Shown here: in pieces, positions 8,731 to 16,982 of the stretch
Layout of the letters: the number at the start of each line of letters is the position of its first letter
How positions within the stretch are numbered: the stretch's first letter is position 1
Notes under the pieces: model-generated
What the model was told of the DNA's origin: nothing
The model's database searches: none
Seen by the model: the letters and a program-made list of their open reading frames with translations, nothing else
Translations under genes and position numbers: made by a program
From: Candidatus Poribacteria bacterium
GTDB lineage: Bacteria > Poribacteria > WGA-4E > WGA-3G
Direction of reading: 5' to 3'
DNA: 64,000 nucleotides
NCBI GenBank assembly: GCA_028824685.1
Contig: JAPPCZ010000081.1
Coordinates: forward strand, 27,038-91,037

Positions 8731-9906
8731 GTGTATGATGAATTGAGAGTACCCCCGCGTATCCTACTCGGTCCGGGCCCCAGCATAGCAAATCCACGCG
8801 TCCTCAAAGCAATGACAACTCCTATGCTCGGGTACTTAGACGCAGATTTTGTTGATGTAATGGATGATACTGTTGCCTTGATACGGCAAGTCTACGGCAC
8901 CCAGAATTCCCTTACCTTCCCTGTTTCTGGCACCGGTACTGCAGGCATGGAAACAGCACTCACCAATATTATTGAAGCGGGAGATTCTGTAATTGTTGGT
9001 ATTAATGGGTATTTCGGGGGCAGGATAGCAGAAATTGCAGAACGGTGTGGAGCACATGTTACACCTGTCCACGCTGAATGGGGGAATATTATTGAACCGG
9101 AACAGATTGCTGAAGCGTGCGAAAAAGTTACCCCGAAACTCGTAGCTGTAGTTCATGGCGAAACGTCAACCGGTATTCTACAGCCGTTAGAACAGATAAT
9201 TGACATTGCCCGTGAAAAGGAGGCATTGTTTCTGGCGGATTGTGTCACATCGCTTGGGGGACAACCTATTGAGTTTGATGAGCGCGGCATCGATATTGCC
9301 TACAGTTGCACGCAGAAATGTCTGGCGGGTCCTCCCGGACTTTCGCCAATCAGTTTTAGTGACCGTGCAGTCGAAGTGATTCAGAACCGTAAGACAAAAA
9401 TTCAGAGTTTCTATTTGGATGCAACCCTGCTTGCAGAATATTGGTTGGGGGACTCACGAAAGTATCATCATACCGTATCTATGTCCATGATTTATGCCTT
9501 GCGCGAAGCACTGCGAGTTGTTATGGAGGAAGGCGTATCGCCACGCTACCAACGACATGAACGCAATGCAAAAGCTTTGATTGCTGGTGCTGAAGCTATC
9601 GGTTTACAACCTGCCGCAATAGAAAATCATCGCGCTCCGATGTTAACTACACTGCTCATTCCAGATGGAATTGATGATGTTACGATACGAAAACGTCTTA
9701 TTCAAGACTACGGCATTGAAATTGGTGGTGGTTTGGGGATTTTTGCTGGTAAAGCGTGGCGAATTGGACTTATGGGTGATGCTGCTAATGAACAGAATGT
9801 CTTACTTGTTCTAAACGCAATTGAAACTCTACTTATTGAGTTCGGATACAAAGTTGATACTGGAACAGCTGTTAGTGCGGTGGCTGCAGTTTATCAGAAC
9901 AGTTAA
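8731..9906 (+). CDS. Class V aminotransferase, alanine-glyoxylate/serine-pyruvate type
   Basis: A 391-residue PLP enzyme of the AGXT family, which transfers amino groups between alanine or serine and glyoxylate or pyruvate. Family motifs in order: LLGPGPSIANPRVL near the N-terminus, the PLP-phosphate segment SGTGTAGMETAL, HGETSTGILQPL, FLADCVTSLGG with the cofactor-binding Asp, and the Schiff-base Lys in SCTQKCLAGPPG. The C-terminal GGGLGIFAGKAWRIGLMG is also typical. I prefer GTG 8731 because AGAGGAG lies 9 bases upstream and the protein then begins at the normal family N-terminus; an earlier TTG at 8671 has no ribosome-binding site. It stands alone, so the physiological substrate (glyoxylate detoxification, serine or taurine-type metabolism) is open. 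Confidence 0.9.
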   Translation: MYDELRVPPRILLGPGPSIANPRVLKAMTTPMLGYLDADFVDVMDDTVALIRQVYGTQNSLTFPVSGTGTAGMETALTNIIEAGDSVIVGINGYFGGRIAEIAERCGAHVTPVHAEWGNIIEPEQIAEACEKVTPKLVAVVHGETSTGILQPLEQIIDIAREKEALFLADCVTSLGGQPIEFDERGIDIAYSCTQKCLAGPPGLSPISFSDRAVEVIQNRKTKIQSFYLDATLLAEYWLGDSRKYHHTVSMSMIYALREALRVVMEEGVSPRYQRHERNAKALIAGAEAIGLQPAAIENHRAPMLTTLLIPDGIDDVTIRKRLIQDYGIEIGGGLGIFAGKAWRIGLMGDAANEQNVLLVLNAIETLLIEFGYKVDTGTAVSAVAAVYQNS

Positions 9907-10034
9907 ATATAGGTAAACACTCACCTGTAGACGCGTTTTGTTGAAGTTAAAATTTGATTCGGTAAAGCCAGTTTCCCATGAACGGAAAGTAATACCATTT
10001 CTAATATACAATGTGTCATTTGCCGAAATATCTT

Positions 10035-10134
10035 GTAGGAGCGACCTCCAGGTCGCGACCAGGAGGTCGTAATCAACGGTATGAATCATGGCGAATGCCA
10101 AGAGCGCATTCGTCTTTAGGCATTCACCACCTAC
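10035..10134. repeat. Interspersed nested-palindrome element (GACC variant)
   Basis: The 314-base gap between the two convergent genes holds an element that opens with GTAGGAGCGACC and closes with CACCTAC, so its ends are inverted. Inside are GCGACC-tcca-GGTCGC and GGAGGTC palindromes, then a segment with CAACGGTATGAAT and GGCATTCACC that recurs near 15.3 kb. The rest of the gap shows nothing recognisable. It is non-coding and resembles a REP/MITE-like unit. Confidence 0.6.
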
Positions 10135-10220
10135 AGAAGAAAGGTATCTTCAGTATACAATAACAGTCGGATATCTTAATGACAGAGTACGTATTAGAAT
10201 TGGTATAATTATAGATTTTA

Positions 10221-11042
10221 CTATAAAGCATGTTTGACTGCTGTCTGGATAGCTATCAGATGTGCAGCGATTCGTGTTTCCCAGTCTAAGTGCGTTGGTG
10301 TTTCAAGAATTAGGCACCGCGTATTTACTTGTTCAGCTAAATACCTTCCGCGTGTCCATCCTTTAGTCGTAACTTGATCAAGCAGTGTGACTACTCCATT
10401 TTCATTGCGATGATCTTCTATTGAGGGTTCTTGATTGATAGCACATAGTGCTACAACGTTTTTCACGATTGCATTCCCAATCGGCAAACATTGTGAAGTG
10501 CGACGTTCCCACAAGTAAAATCCATTGCTATCACTATCTTCATGTAAGTCCAACGCAAGTTCAATTTTCCCTTTTTTCCTTATAGTATTATTACGTGTAT
10601 TTTGCGGATGCATGCACTGTTTGCGTTGAAGTGATTCTGCGATGAACGCTGTTTCTGGGCACTGGGTCGGGGTTTCAAACATCCGATTAAGGTCAAGTCC
10701 AGCAGCATTTTCACGGATGTCTCTTTCGTACCCGTAAGGATTGTCACACGGTGAGATGAGCCAATTGTATTCGTTTAATGGAAATGGGGAAAGGTTGTGT
10801 AGATCGTTATCAACAAGCAGTTCAACAAGGCGCAGCGCACATTCAACGCTCGCTGGTTCATCTCCGTGGATTCCAGCTGATACATAAATCAGGGGAGAAC
10901 TTTTTTGTTCAGCAGTATAACGCAAACAGTATAAAGGATAAGTGGAAGTAGTATACGCTTGATGCCAGACTGTGAGATGCTCAGACTTTCTAAGAGCCTC
11001 AAGAATGCGATCCGTAACATCTGCATAATTCCGGACTTTCAT
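10221..11042 (-). CDS. M14-family zinc carboxypeptidase-like / deacylase-like protein
   Basis: A 273-residue protein with the fold signature of M14 metallocarboxypeptidases and succinylglutamate desuccinylase-like enzymes. The zinc motif H-x-x-E is visible as SAGIHGDEP (residues about 57-65), a substrate-binding segment follows as GLDLNRMF, the later metal His may be in LALDLHED, and LILETPTHLDW near the C-terminus supplies a candidate catalytic Glu. I chose ATG 11042 (5 bases after the guaA stop, GGGAG 8 bases upstream) rather than ATG 11057, which would overlap guaA. It is the second gene of a guaA operon on the minus strand. The substrate cannot be told from sequence. Confidence 0.75.
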   Translation of the reverse strand: MKVRNYADVTDRILEALRKSEHLTVWHQAYTTSTYPLYCLRYTAEQKSSPLIYVSAGIHGDEPASVECALRLVELLVDNDLHNLSPFPLNEYNWLISPCDNPYGYERDIRENAAGLDLNRMFETPTQCPETAFIAESLQRKQCMHPQNTRNNTIRKKGKIELALDLHEDSDSNGFYLWERRTSQCLPIGNAIVKNVVALCAINQEPSIEDHRNENGVVTLLDQVTTKGWTRGRYLAEQVNTRCLILETPTHLDWETRIAAHLIAIQTAVKHAL

Positions 11043-11047
11043 CCGAA

Positions 11048-12589
11048 TCACTCCCATTCAATCGTGCTCGGAGGTTTTGAGCTAATGTCGTAAACAACAC
11101 GGTTGATACCTTGGACTTCATTGATGATTCGGGTAGAAATCTTTGCTAAAACATCATCGGGGATTCTTGCCCAATCCGCTGTCATAGCATCACTACTGGT
11201 AACAGCACGTAAGGCAACCGCATTTTCGTACGTTCGTTCATCACCCATCACACCAACACTCTTAACAGGCAGTAGTACTACCAACGCTTGCCAAATTTCA
11301 TCGTACAATCCTGCAGCCTTAATTTCATTGATAAAAATTGCATCAGCCGATCTTAGTACAGCTAACCGTTCTGGTGTCACCTCACCGATTATTCGGACAG
11401 CAAGACCAGGTCCAGGAAACGGATGTCTACCAAGCACGTGAGATGGAACGTTTAATTCGGCACCCACGGCTCGTACTTCGTCTTTGAAAAGTTCACGGAA
11501 AGGTTCAATAAGTTCAAACGGCATGTCGGGAGGGAGTCCACCGACATTGTGGTGTGTTTTAATCGTAGCGGAAGGTCCCTTGGTAGAAACGCTCTCTATG
11601 ACATCTGGGTAGAGAGTGCCTTGTGCCAGAAAACGGCAAGGTCCAAGCTGCTTCACTTTTGCTCTGAAGGTTTCAATGAACTGTGCACCGATAACCTTGC
11701 GTTTCTGTTCTGGATTTACGATACCTGTCAACGCATTCAAAAAAGACTCTGCCGCATCCACGAACTCAATTTTTATTCCCAGTGCTTTACAAGTTGATAA
11801 AACTTGTTCCACCTCATTTTGGCGCAAAAGTCCGTTATCCACAAAAACAGACACTAACGCATCACCTATCGCCTCATGGAGAAGTGTAGCAAGCACCATT
11901 GAGTCTATGCCACCGCTGACAGCACACAACACCCTTTCGTCTTTCACCGTAGCTCGGATGCCTGTTATGGATTCTGCAATGAAAGTATCCATCGTCCAAG
12001 TGGCATTACATCCACAGATATGTCGGACAAAGTTGTGAAGGATTTTGTCAGCGTCTCGTGTATGCTCAACTTCAGGGTGAAATTGCAATCCGTACAAAGT
12101 GCCATCGGAGTTGACCATCGCTGCGATAGGCGAGTTTGGTGTTTGGGCGATTGTGTGGAACCCTGTAGGAAGCTTGTCAATTTTATCTCCATGGCTCATC
12201 CATGCAGACAATTCGGATGGTAAGTCGGTAAATAATGGGTCTGATGTAGAGATGACTTGAAGTTGTGCATTCCCATATTCCCGTTCTGTTGCAGGATGGA
12301 CTTTTCCCTCTTCTAAGAGAAAAGCAATGAGTTGCATGCCGTAGCAGATGCCCAACACGGGAATTCCAAGTGTGAAAAGAGAGGCATTTATCTTTGGCGC
12401 ATTTTCCTCGTACACACTTGCGGGACCACCAGAAAGGATAATCCCTTTTGGTGATATTTTCTCAATGTCACTAAGCGGCAAAGTATAAGGTTGAATTTCG
12501 CAGTAAACCTGCTGCTCCCGAATGCGCCGAGCGATTAACTGCGTATATTGCGAGCCAAAGTCTAAAACGACAATAGCATCTCGCTTCAT
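11048..12589 (-). CDS. guaA: GMP synthase (glutamine-hydrolysing)
   Basis: This 513-residue enzyme converts XMP to GMP with glutamine and ATP, the last step of guanine nucleotide synthesis. The N-terminal class I glutamine amidotransferase domain has the nucleophile Cys82 in GICYGMQ and the His171/Glu173 pair in FHPEVEHT. The ATP-pyrophosphatase domain carries the P-loop SGGIDS (225-230; the usual form is SGGVDS). The C-terminal dimerisation/XMP domain has [17 protein letters not shown] and ends in the conserved KPPSTIEWE. Length is normal. GGAG precedes the ATG. A small orphan gene lies upstream and the M14-like gene follows directly. Confidence 0.98.
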   Translation of the reverse strand: MKRDAIVVLDFGSQYTQLIARRIREQQVYCEIQPYTLPLSDIEKISPKGIILSGGPASVYEENAPKINASLFTLGIPVLGICYGMQLIAFLLEEGKVHPATEREYGNAQLQVISTSDPLFTDLPSELSAWMSHGDKIDKLPTGFHTIAQTPNSPIAAMVNSDGTLYGLQFHPEVEHTRDADKILHNFVRHICGCNATWTMDTFIAESITGIRATVKDERVLCAVSGGIDSMVLATLLHEAIGDALVSVFVDNGLLRQNEVEQVLSTCKALGIKIEFVDAAESFLNALTGIVNPEQKRKVIGAQFIETFRAKVKQLGPCRFLAQGTLYPDVIESVSTKGPSATIKTHHNVGGLPPDMPFELIEPFRELFKDEVRAVGAELNVPSHVLGRHPFPGPGLAVRIIGEVTPERLAVLRSADAIFINEIKAAGLYDEIWQALVVLLPVKSVGVMGDERTYENAVALRAVTSSDAMTADWARIPDDVLAKISTRIINEVQGINRVVYDISSKPPSTIEWE

Positions 12590-12682
12590 GTCTTTTCTCC
12601 ATTTTTAGATATTGGGTTTCGGCGGGGTTGCCAAAATGAAGTTTAAGGATTTAATTCGGTAATTTTCCTATAAGGACGTTTG

Positions 12683-12702
12683 ATTATAATTGCTTCAAGC
12701 AA
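12683..12702 (-). promoter_or_regulatory. Possible guaA promoter -10 with adjacent operator-like dyad
   Basis: On the minus strand TATAAT occupies 12688-12683, about 95 bases upstream of guaA, and the dyad TTGCTTcAAGCAA (12690-12702) sits immediately upstream, where it would occupy the -35/-10 spacer. No good -35 box is visible. A repressor or activator site is a reasonable guess only. Confidence 0.35.
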
Positions 12703-12717
12703 ATAGTATTTTACGTA

Positions 12718-13005
12718 TCACCGTTGTGGTTCGCAATCAATGATTTCCCCTGTCTCTGGTTCAAAAATCACACCATAATATCCCGGTGGTGCAAATTTCA
12801 CATCATCCCACATTGCTAAGTCTGTATTCGCGTCCTGTAAGTAGTAGCATCCCCTATGCTGATGTTCTTCAGATTCGATGGTCCGAACGTGGTAGCAATG
12901 GTTGTGAAACTGAATCGTGTTCCCATAGATGATGATGTATCGGTCACCAAACAGACTGTGTGCTATTTGATTGACGACATAAGGGTCAATTTTTAGACTA
13001 TGCAA
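12718..13005 (-). CDS. Small protein of unknown function, start unclear
   Basis: A 95-residue frame upstream of guaA. I do not recognise it. The composition looks genuinely coding: GDRYIIIYGNTIQFHNH, HQHRGCYYLQDANT and a C-terminal GVIFEPETGEIIDCEPQR, rich in His and Tyr, with no signal peptide or membrane helix. The only permitted start is a TTG at 13005 with no ribosome-binding site. The frame stays open another 12 codons upstream and still reads like protein (IIAKIIKKTLHSLKI), so the N-terminus may be lost through a mutation or begin at a rare codon. It may be a remnant gene. Confidence 0.5.
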   Translation of the reverse strand: MHSLKIDPYVVNQIAHSLFGDRYIIIYGNTIQFHNHCYHVRTIESEEHQHRGCYYLQDANTDLAMWDDVKFAPPGYYGVIFEPETGEIIDCEPQR

Positions 13006-13061
13006 TGTTTTTTTGATTATCTTCGCAATTATTGGGACAAATTATTTTTTGTGTCTAAAAC

Positions 13062-14702
13062 TCATGGCGCTTTAGAGATAATAATATCAACTCTGCGATT
13101 TTTTTCTTGAGAATTTTTGTCAATTGGCTGAGATTCACCTAAACCGACAGCAGTCAATCGTTTTGTTGGCACTTTGCCACTATTAATAAGAAAAGTTTTA
13201 ATTGAATTTGCTCTTTTTTCGCTGAGCGCTTGATTAGTTTTCGCATCTCCAAGCGAATCGCTGTGACCTTCAATTCTGACAACGTAGTTTTTGAATTCAT
13301 CTTGTAACAATATAGATGCAAGTTTCATAAAGGTTGGGAAAAACGCCTCATTTAAACGTGTGCTTGTGGTTGCAAATAGATTACCACTAATTCTAATGAG
13401 AACCCCTTCCTCACGGTCTATGACAACTGCTTTCGGAATTTGCTTTACTGTTTCAACCAGTGTCGTCTGGGCAGAATCCTGCTGTTTTGTTTTTTCAATA
13501 GCGCGTCGGAGGTAATCGTGACATTGTTGCGACGCGTCAACAGCTGCTGAGTATTCCTTTTTTGCAAGTGCTGACTCGGCAGTTGCAAGTGCTGAAGTAG
13601 CCAATTCATATAGTTCAGGGGCAAACTGCGGCACTTTGGTCTGTGTTTGTTCTGCTACTGCTGCTTTGGCGGATGCTACTGCTGCCTCTGCTTTTTTGAT
13701 TCTTGATGTAAGTTCCTCCTGTGCACGGCGGCGATATTCAGCGACTTCAGAGATAGTAATCGCCTTGTCTGCAATCTGTTCGATTCCTTCGGCAGTCTGT
13801 CTTGCTTCTCCATAACGATTTTCTTGGAAATCTTTTTTCGCCTTATCCAATTGGTTGCGTGATTGTTGGAATTGTTGTGTGGCGTGCGTGGCTGCATTTA
13901 GGGATTCTGCTCGTTCAACTTTCAGCTGCGCGCGTTCAATAGCAATAGACGCTGCATTTTCCGCCGCTGCGCGGATCTTCTGATACTGAATTGCCAATTC
14001 ATAAAGATTGTTAGCTTGTGTCAGCGCGTCTGTGGCAACTTTTTCTGCGTCGGTGAATTCTTTTCGCTCTAAGTGCGATGTTGCTAACGCAATTGCTGAT
14101 TGTACACGTTCATACTCTGGTGTTTCTATAATTTCAGGATAAGTTAGTTTTGCAATGGTCACAAAGATTTCTGTTCCGGACATTGGCAAGCGAATTTCTG
14201 TACGGCGCAGCGCATCTTTTGTTTCCCTAAGATCTGTTGTGAGTGAACCGGCACGTTGGTTTCCTGCCTCAATTTCTTTTAACTTTTGTTCAATTTCCAT
14301 CGTCTTCATCTCATTGCGAATCTTTGCTATTTCTATTTCATATTCCTTTTCCGTTATCACCTCTTGGTACATCTGTTCTTGGATTGCAATGAGTTGTGCA
14401 CGTGCTTGCTGTTGTTTGGCTTTGTACAAAGCGATTTGTGCTACAAGTTCTGCCTGATATGCGAATTCCATGCTTTGTGCAATATCTTCACGCTCCTGTG
14501 CTTGTTTGGCAAATCTTAGGAGCTTAACAGCACGGCTGTATTCATCGGATGCGAGCTGCTCAGCATTGAGTTCAGCTGCATTGGAAATTGCCTTCTGGCC
14601 ATTCTGAAGTTGTGTATCAAGGAGAACACTATCAATTTCAACTGATACGCATCCGTAGCTAATTAGACATCCTATTAATAGCAGCCATCCATAAATTCGC
14701 AT
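13062..14702 (-). CDS. OmpA-family lipoprotein with long coiled-coil region
   Basis: A 546-residue envelope protein. A short signal peptide ends near Cys18 (SYGC), with Cys12 (LIGC) as a less likely lipidation site. Residues about 25-400 are highly helical, Ala/Glu/Gln-rich, predicted coiled coil with repeats of the DUF4398 type (QLASDEYSRAVKLLRFAKQA). The C-terminal 110 residues form an OmpA-like peptidoglycan-binding domain, with IEGHSDSLGDAKTNQALSEKRA and the NRRVDIII ending. It likely tethers the outer membrane to the cell wall. AAAGGAAA precedes the ATG and the upstream DUF4398-like lipoprotein gene ends 11 bases before it, so the two form an operon. Confidence 0.87.
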   Translation of the reverse strand: MRIYGWLLLIGCLISYGCVSVEIDSVLLDTQLQNGQKAISNAAELNAEQLASDEYSRAVKLLRFAKQAQEREDIAQSMEFAYQAELVAQIALYKAKQQQARAQLIAIQEQMYQEVITEKEYEIEIAKIRNEMKTMEIEQKLKEIEAGNQRAGSLTTDLRETKDALRRTEIRLPMSGTEIFVTIAKLTYPEIIETPEYERVQSAIALATSHLERKEFTDAEKVATDALTQANNLYELAIQYQKIRAAAENAASIAIERAQLKVERAESLNAATHATQQFQQSRNQLDKAKKDFQENRYGEARQTAEGIEQIADKAITISEVAEYRRRAQEELTSRIKKAEAAVASAKAAVAEQTQTKVPQFAPELYELATSALATAESALAKKEYSAAVDASQQCHDYLRRAIEKTKQQDSAQTTLVETVKQIPKAVVIDREEGVLIRISGNLFATTSTRLNEAFFPTFMKLASILLQDEFKNYVVRIEGHSDSLGDAKTNQALSEKRANSIKTFLINSGKVPTKRLTAVGLGESQPIDKNSQEKNRRVDIIISKAP

Positions 14703-14713
14703 CGAAATTTCCT

Positions 14714-15118
14714 TTATTTCTTCTGGGCGGCGAGTTCTGCTTTAAGTTTTTCAAGATTACTGAGAACTTCTTCCGTAGCTTGTTGTCGTAACTCTAATTC
14801 AGCTTGTGCTTCTTTAACCTGTGCTTCCTGCCGAACTGCCAACGACTTCTCTGTTGCAATTCGCGCATGAAGATACGCACGCAATGCCAATCGATACGCG
14901 CGTTCTACATCGCCTGATTGCAAGGAGGAGTCAGCATTGATAAGCATCTCCTCCGCTGAGTTCATCTCGCTCACGGCTACATCGCGCGCACCAACATTTT
15001 CTGCAGCAGCAATACTTATCCGCGCGTTATCTGCGGTCTCAATTGCCAATTGTTCTATTTGCTTGCTACCGCATCCCAATATAATAACGAATATTAGGAG
15101 CGAAGGTATCCATTTCAT
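14714..15118 (-). CDS. Small DUF4398-like helical lipoprotein
   Basis: A 134-residue lipoprotein. The signal peptide MKWIPSLLIFVIILGC has a textbook lipobox ILG before Cys16. The mature part is one long amphipathic helical region: AEEMLINADSSLQSGDVERAYRLALRA fits the DUF4398 pattern, followed by an Ala/Glu/Gln coiled coil. It is the first gene of the operon with the OmpA-like lipoprotein, whose helical part carries the same type of repeat, so the two probably form a complex or arose from one another. Function in the envelope is inferred from the neighbour only. Confidence 0.8.
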   Translation of the reverse strand: MKWIPSLLIFVIILGCGSKQIEQLAIETADNARISIAAAENVGARDVAVSEMNSAEEMLINADSSLQSGDVERAYRLALRAYLHARIATEKSLAVRQEAQVKEAQAELELRQQATEEVLSNLEKLKAELAAQKK

Positions 15119-15182
15119 GTTATTTCCTCTTTGTCACAGGACACGTTTATAGTGAATTTTACAATTAACTTACATCTGAGAT

Positions 15183-15366
15183 GTAGAAGGGAACTCCGAT
15201 TCCCGACTAAAAGTGGTTTCGTCGCGATTCGGAGATCGCTCCTACAAGAAAAGGCGCAATGAATTGCGCTTGGGTGAATGCGCCAAATCAAGAAATCAAC
15301 GGTATGAATACCTTTTTGGTATTCACCGGGTATGAATGCCATTTGGCATTCCCCGTATGACATTCA
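15183..15366. repeat. Composite interspersed palindromic repeat
   Basis: The 400-base gap upstream of the DUF4398 gene contains a chain of palindromes. First is the common element of this window (15183-15245): ends GTAGAAGGG and CTCCTAC, hairpins GGGAActccgaTTCCC and GCGATtcggagATCGC. Then come GCGCAATgaATTGCGC (15254-15269), GAATACCtttttGGTATTC (15306-15324) and GAATGCCatttGGCATTC (15334-15351). The CAACGGTATGAAT link also occurs near 10.08 kb. Nothing coding is seen; about 150 bases remain on the rplU-rpmA side without recognisable signal. Confidence 0.75.
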
Positions 15367-15521
15367 CATTAAACACACCAAACCTATAAAGAACTGTATA
15401 TAAAGTAATTTTAGATTTCACTATAATGAGCAGCGATCTTTAGAAACGGTATAACACAATTTGACGCATAGTGCAATAAACAAAAAAGCCCCACACTCAG
15501 GTGAGGCTTCTAAAAAACGCT

Positions 15522-15788
15522 CTAATACGCAGGACGCTCTGTGTAAACACTCACCTTACGGCGGTATTTGTCTTTTCGCTCAAACCAGACATAACCGTCA
15601 ATTTTTGAGAAAAGCGTGTAATCCCTGCCAACGCCAACATTATTGCCAGCGTGTAAATGCGTGCCACGCTGTCGGACAAGGATACTTCCTGCCGTAACAT
15701 GGTTCCCTGAAAACCTTTTGACCCCAAGCCGTTTTCCGATACTGTCACGACCATTACGGGTACTTCCGCCACCTTTCTTATGTGCCAT
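15522..15788 (-). CDS. rpmA: 50S ribosomal protein L27
   Basis: An 88-residue bL27, part of the large subunit near the peptidyl-transferase centre. The N-terminus [16 protein letters not shown] is diagnostic, followed by [24 protein letters not shown] and [13 protein letters not shown]. The start is set by this N-terminus and by AGGAGG upstream; the frame is open further upstream but only within rplU. It has no N-terminal presequence of the Firmicutes type. Its ATG overlaps the 3' end of rplU by 11 bases, so translation is coupled. Confidence 0.98.
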   Translation of the reverse strand: MAHKKGGGSTRNGRDSIGKRLGVKRFSGNHVTAGSILVRQRGTHLHAGNNVGVGRDYTLFSKIDGYVWFERKDKYRRKVSVYTERPAY

Positions 15789-16140
15789 CAGATTCAACCT
15801 CCTCTCCGTCAATCGTGGTAATTTCCTCACCACCAATTGCGGTAATTTTGATACGGGTAAATGATTGACGGTGACCTAACTTACGTTTGTAGCTTTTTCT
15901 ACGTTTAGATTTAAAAACGACGATCTTTTTTGCACGACCTTGCTGAACCACCTCACCCGTAACTGACATGTTTTCGAGATAAGGGGTCCCGGTTTGCAGT
16001 TGACCATCTTCACCGGCAATCGCTAACACGGAAGGAAATGTCACCGTTTCACCAACAGCATTGTCCAACTTTTCTACATCTATGAGACTTCCGACCTCAA
16101 CACGATGCTGTTTCCCACCGCTTGCAAAAACTGCATACAT
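15778..16140 (-). CDS. rplU: 50S ribosomal protein L21
   Basis: A 120-residue bL21, a 23S rRNA-binding protein. It starts [17 protein letters not shown] and carries [26 protein letters not shown], the family signature. GGAGTG lies at proper distance upstream of ATG 16140; the longer frame to 16176 lacks homology. It is about 15 residues longer than the common form because of an acidic C-terminal tail ([16 protein letters not shown]). It is first in the rplU-rpmA pair; no obg gene follows. No autoregulatory leader could be recognised in the upstream gap. Confidence 0.97.
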   Translation of the reverse strand: MYAVFASGGKQHRVEVGSLIDVEKLDNAVGETVTFPSVLAIAGEDGQLQTGTPYLENMSVTGEVVQQGRAKKIVVFKSKRRKSYKRKLGHRQSFTRIKITAIGGEEITTIDGEEVESDGT

Positions 16141-16427
16141 TTTACTTTCACTCCTTTTAGGTGTAGAAATTCTCAAGAATCAAATTGAATTCCTATTTAT
16201 AATTTCCACCCAATTAAGTAAGATATATCTAAACTTGTGTAACTGGATCTTGGGCGCACCTATCCGCCCATGTTTATACTTCAACTAATTATTATAATGC
16301 CACAATTTAGTTCAAAAGTCAAATCTTTTTGAAGAGTTGAGATGTGTAGATATTTATCACACACGTTTACCTTATGAAAAATGTTTACCTCTAATAGGTA
16401 TGATCCCGAATCAGAAAATATTGGGTG

Positions 16428-16847
16428 TCAATTGGTGCAAGTGTCGGGGCAGATTTTGGAGGGATGCGCTTTTATTCTAACGCGACTCCAAAATCTGCTT
16501 TGTGAAAAACCCCAGATAATTCCGAGAGCTGGACATACCCATAAGAAAATCACCTTTCCAATACGAGCAACAATAACAACTTTTTCCGCCAGAACTTCGT
16601 TGTCGGCACCATATACTTCAAGTTCTCGTGCGATGCTGTAAAACTCCAATAAATCGCCATCAATACGTTCAACGATATAGAAACCTTCAAGAGTATTTAA
16701 ATTGTCCGTAGTCGTGCAAAAGATAAACGGAATCGCGAAAAGCAATAACCACCCCACTACGACACAAAATAAAGACCTAATAGAAAAAATTAGCAAAAAT
16801 ACAAAAATGGATTTGAACTTATGCGCGAACATGGTTTTAGATTCCAT
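16428..16847 (-). CDS. Small membrane protein of unknown function
   Basis: A 139-residue frame with two hydrophobic spans: residues about 13-45 (FVFLLIFSIRSLFCVVVGWLLLFAIPFIF, perhaps two helices) and about 90-112 (VIVARIGKVIFLWVCPALGIIWGF). Between them is a short soluble segment with EGFYIVERIDGDLLEFY. I do not recognise a family. There is no clear ribosome-binding site before either ATG (16847 or 16832). It lies alone between rplU-rpmA and rng; the 290-base gap between it and rplU shows nothing recognisable. The coding call rests on amphipathic composition and length only. Confidence 0.45.
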   Translation of the reverse strand: MESKTMFAHKFKSIFVFLLIFSIRSLFCVVVGWLLLFAIPFIFCTTTDNLNTLEGFYIVERIDGDLLEFYSIARELEVYGADNEVLAEKVVIVARIGKVIFLWVCPALGIIWGFSQSRFWSRVRIKAHPSKICPDTCTN

Positions 16848-16982
16848 GGCTGAATCGAATAGAGGGTTACCAAACTTCAGAGGCTTTTCATACTAATCTT
16901 TATGAAGGGATATAAGTCCCTTCATAAAATAAGATGTAATACAAACCACATATTTTAATGCTAAATTTACATGAGTTAGAGA

